6,500 bases of DNA from Bacteroidales bacterium (GTDB lineage: Bacteria > Bacteroidota > Bacteroidia > Bacteroidales > JAADJA01). The stretch's first letter is position 1; each line of letters opens with the position of its first letter. The DNA lies in contig DAOVYU010000067.1 in assembly GCA_030635465.1 (NCBI GenBank), positions 1 through 6,500 on the forward strand. Direction: 5' to 3'. The notes beneath the pieces were generated by a model, which was given only the letters and a program-made list of their open reading frames with translations, searched no databases and was not told the DNA's origin. Below, piece by piece: positions 5,611 through 6,500 of the stretch. The translations under genes were made by a program, and so were the position numbers.

Positions 5611-6312
5611 ATGGATGAAAATCAAATAAATGTATTATTGGCAGAGGATGATAAAAACCTAGGATCAGTCCTTACTTCCTATTTGAATGCTAAAGGATTT
5701 CCAACAACTTTATGTATAAACGGGCAGGAAGCATTTAATCAATTTAAAAAAGACAAATTTGACTTTTGTATTGTGGATGTCATGATGCCTATAATGGATG
5801 GGTTTACACTGGCAAAGGAGATCAGACATATCGATAAAAAGATCCCCATCCTTTTCCTGACAGCAAAATCAATGCAGGAGGATAAATTAAAAGGTTTTGA
5901 ATTGGGGGCTGATGATTATTTGACAAAACCTTTCAGCATGGAGGAACTGTTGATGAGAATGCAGGCAATTGTCAGGCGTACCACAGAAAGCAAGCTCATG
6001 GAATCCAACAGAACATTTTATGAAATTGGTCAATTTACATTTGATTATAACCGCCAAATTTTAAAAATGTCAAACAATGAACAAAAGCTAACATCCAAAG
6101 AATCAGAATTGTTAAAAATGTTATGTGACAATATAAACGATGTGCTCGACAGAAGCATCGCTCTCAAAAAAATATGGCACGACGATAGCTACTTCAATGC
6201 ACGAAGTATGGATGTATATGTTACAAAATTGAGGAAATATCTAAAAGCAGATCAAAACATAGAATTGATTAACGTGCATGGGGTTGGATTTAAACTGGTA
6301 ATTAATAAATAA
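5611..6312 (+). CDS. rprY: OmpR/PhoB-family response regulator, RprY-like
   Basis: A 233-residue cytoplasmic DNA-binding regulator. The receiver domain (about 6-122) has the acidic pocket E12-D13-D14, phospho-acceptor D56 in CIVDVMMP, T84 in FLTAK and K106 in LTKPFSMEEL. A winged-helix output domain follows (about 135-231), with the conserved stretch LTSKESELLKML, a recognition helix around NARSMDVYVTKLRKYL (196-211) and the end NVHGVGFKL. The receiver core (EDD.NLG, DVMMP..DGFTLA.EIR, GADDY.TKPFSMEEL) closely resembles RprY of Bacteroides and Porphyromonas from memory, hence the symbol. The start lies 2 bp after the kinase stop, implying one operon and probable translational coupling. No hairpin terminator is evident after the stop. 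The neighbouring gene on the other strand ends 5 bp away. Confidence 0.93.
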   Translation: MDENQINVLLAEDDKNLGSVLTSYLNAKGFPTTLCINGQEAFNQFKKDKFDFCIVDVMMPIMDGFTLAKEIRHIDKKIPILFLTAKSMQEDKLKGFELGADDYLTKPFSMEELLMRMQAIVRRTTESKLMESNRTFYEIGQFTFDYNRQILKMSNNEQKLTSKESELLKMLCDNINDVLDRSIALKKIWHDDSYFNARSMDVYVTKLRKYLKADQNIELINVHGVGFKLVINK

Positions 6313-6317
6313 TTACA

Positions 6318-6500
6318 TCAGTTTTTTATAATTTTCTTGATGTGTCGATTTTGTTGATCCCAGATTATTAAGGAATAAATTCCTGTAGATAGGTTTGATA
6401 CATCAATTTCTTCATAAAAGATATTACAATTATTTCTCCTTATAATAGAAGAGCCGGTCATATTCTAAATCTCCCATTTAACTCTTTCTTTTGTCGAATA
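6318..6500 (-). pseudogene. C-terminal T9SS type A sorting domain with an in-frame TAG (partial, cut by window edge)
   Basis: The - strand reading frame ending in TGA at 6318-6320 runs to the window edge for 61 codons. Its last 48 residues look like a Bacteroidota type IX secretion sorting domain: NMTGSSII, then EEIDVSNLSTGIYSLIIW, then the basic end HIKKIIKN. Such domains direct cargo through the T9SS and are cleaved at the surface. The frame is interrupted by TAG at 6465-6467, between KWEI and NMTG, where the family usually has tyrosine (the IYNMTG-like strand). One base change from TAT or TAC would explain it. The frame stays open on both sides of the stop, which argues for a recent nonsense mutation or a sequence error. 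The body of the protein, and so its function, lies outside the window. The ATG just after the stop is unlikely to be a real start. Confidence 0.6.

Noticed and set aside
6371..6384. Short palindrome aggaat-aa-attcct
   Set aside because: It lies inside the coding sequence of the T9SS domain and is only 6 bp per arm, expected by chance in AT-rich DNA.

Overview
The window looks like a low-GC Bacteroidota (Bacteroidetes) chromosome. The signs are a response regulator of the RprY type, a C-terminal type IX secretion (T9SS) sorting domain at the right edge, a perfect TAnnTTTG promoter word, and genes without clear Shine-Dalgarno sequences. I cannot name the genus. The segment is mostly housekeeping energy metabolism plus one two-component system.

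Left part (1-1514, + strand): the last 28 codons of etfB, then etfA, encoding the two subunits of an electron transfer flavoprotein. These genes normally sit almost back to back. Here a 426-bp unit separates them: an 18-bp inverted repeat (16/18 identical) flanks a 128-codon gene of the GxxExxY family, which has a PD-(D/E)xK nuclease-like core. The gene fills the space between the repeats almost exactly. It looks like a small mobile or intervening cassette inside the etfBA operon, and this is the most interesting object in the window.

Middle (1563-3641, - strand): a 692-residue membrane Fe-S oxidoreductase. It has a NarI-like membrane domain, two 4Fe-4S motifs and a C-terminal cysteine-rich CCG domain. 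It converges on etfA across a shared hairpin terminator. Its architecture and position suggest that it is the membrane partner of EtfAB, passing electrons from acyl-CoA dehydrogenases through EtfAB to menaquinone.

Intergenic region (3642-4177, 536 bp): no convincing gene, but unusually rich in structure. It holds a 26-bp near-perfect palindrome, a hairpin that reads as a terminator on the - strand, three perfect 7-bp tandem repeats, further inverted and direct repeats, and a promoter word abutting the kinase start.

Right part (4178-6312, + strand): a sensor histidine kinase without HAMP and an RprY-like OmpR-family response regulator, 2 bp apart and surely co-transcribed. Five bases beyond the regulator stop, on the - strand, lies the C-terminus of a T9SS cargo protein, interrupted by an in-frame TAG where the family normally has a tyrosine. 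This is probably a pseudogene, a truncated secreted protein, or a sequence error.
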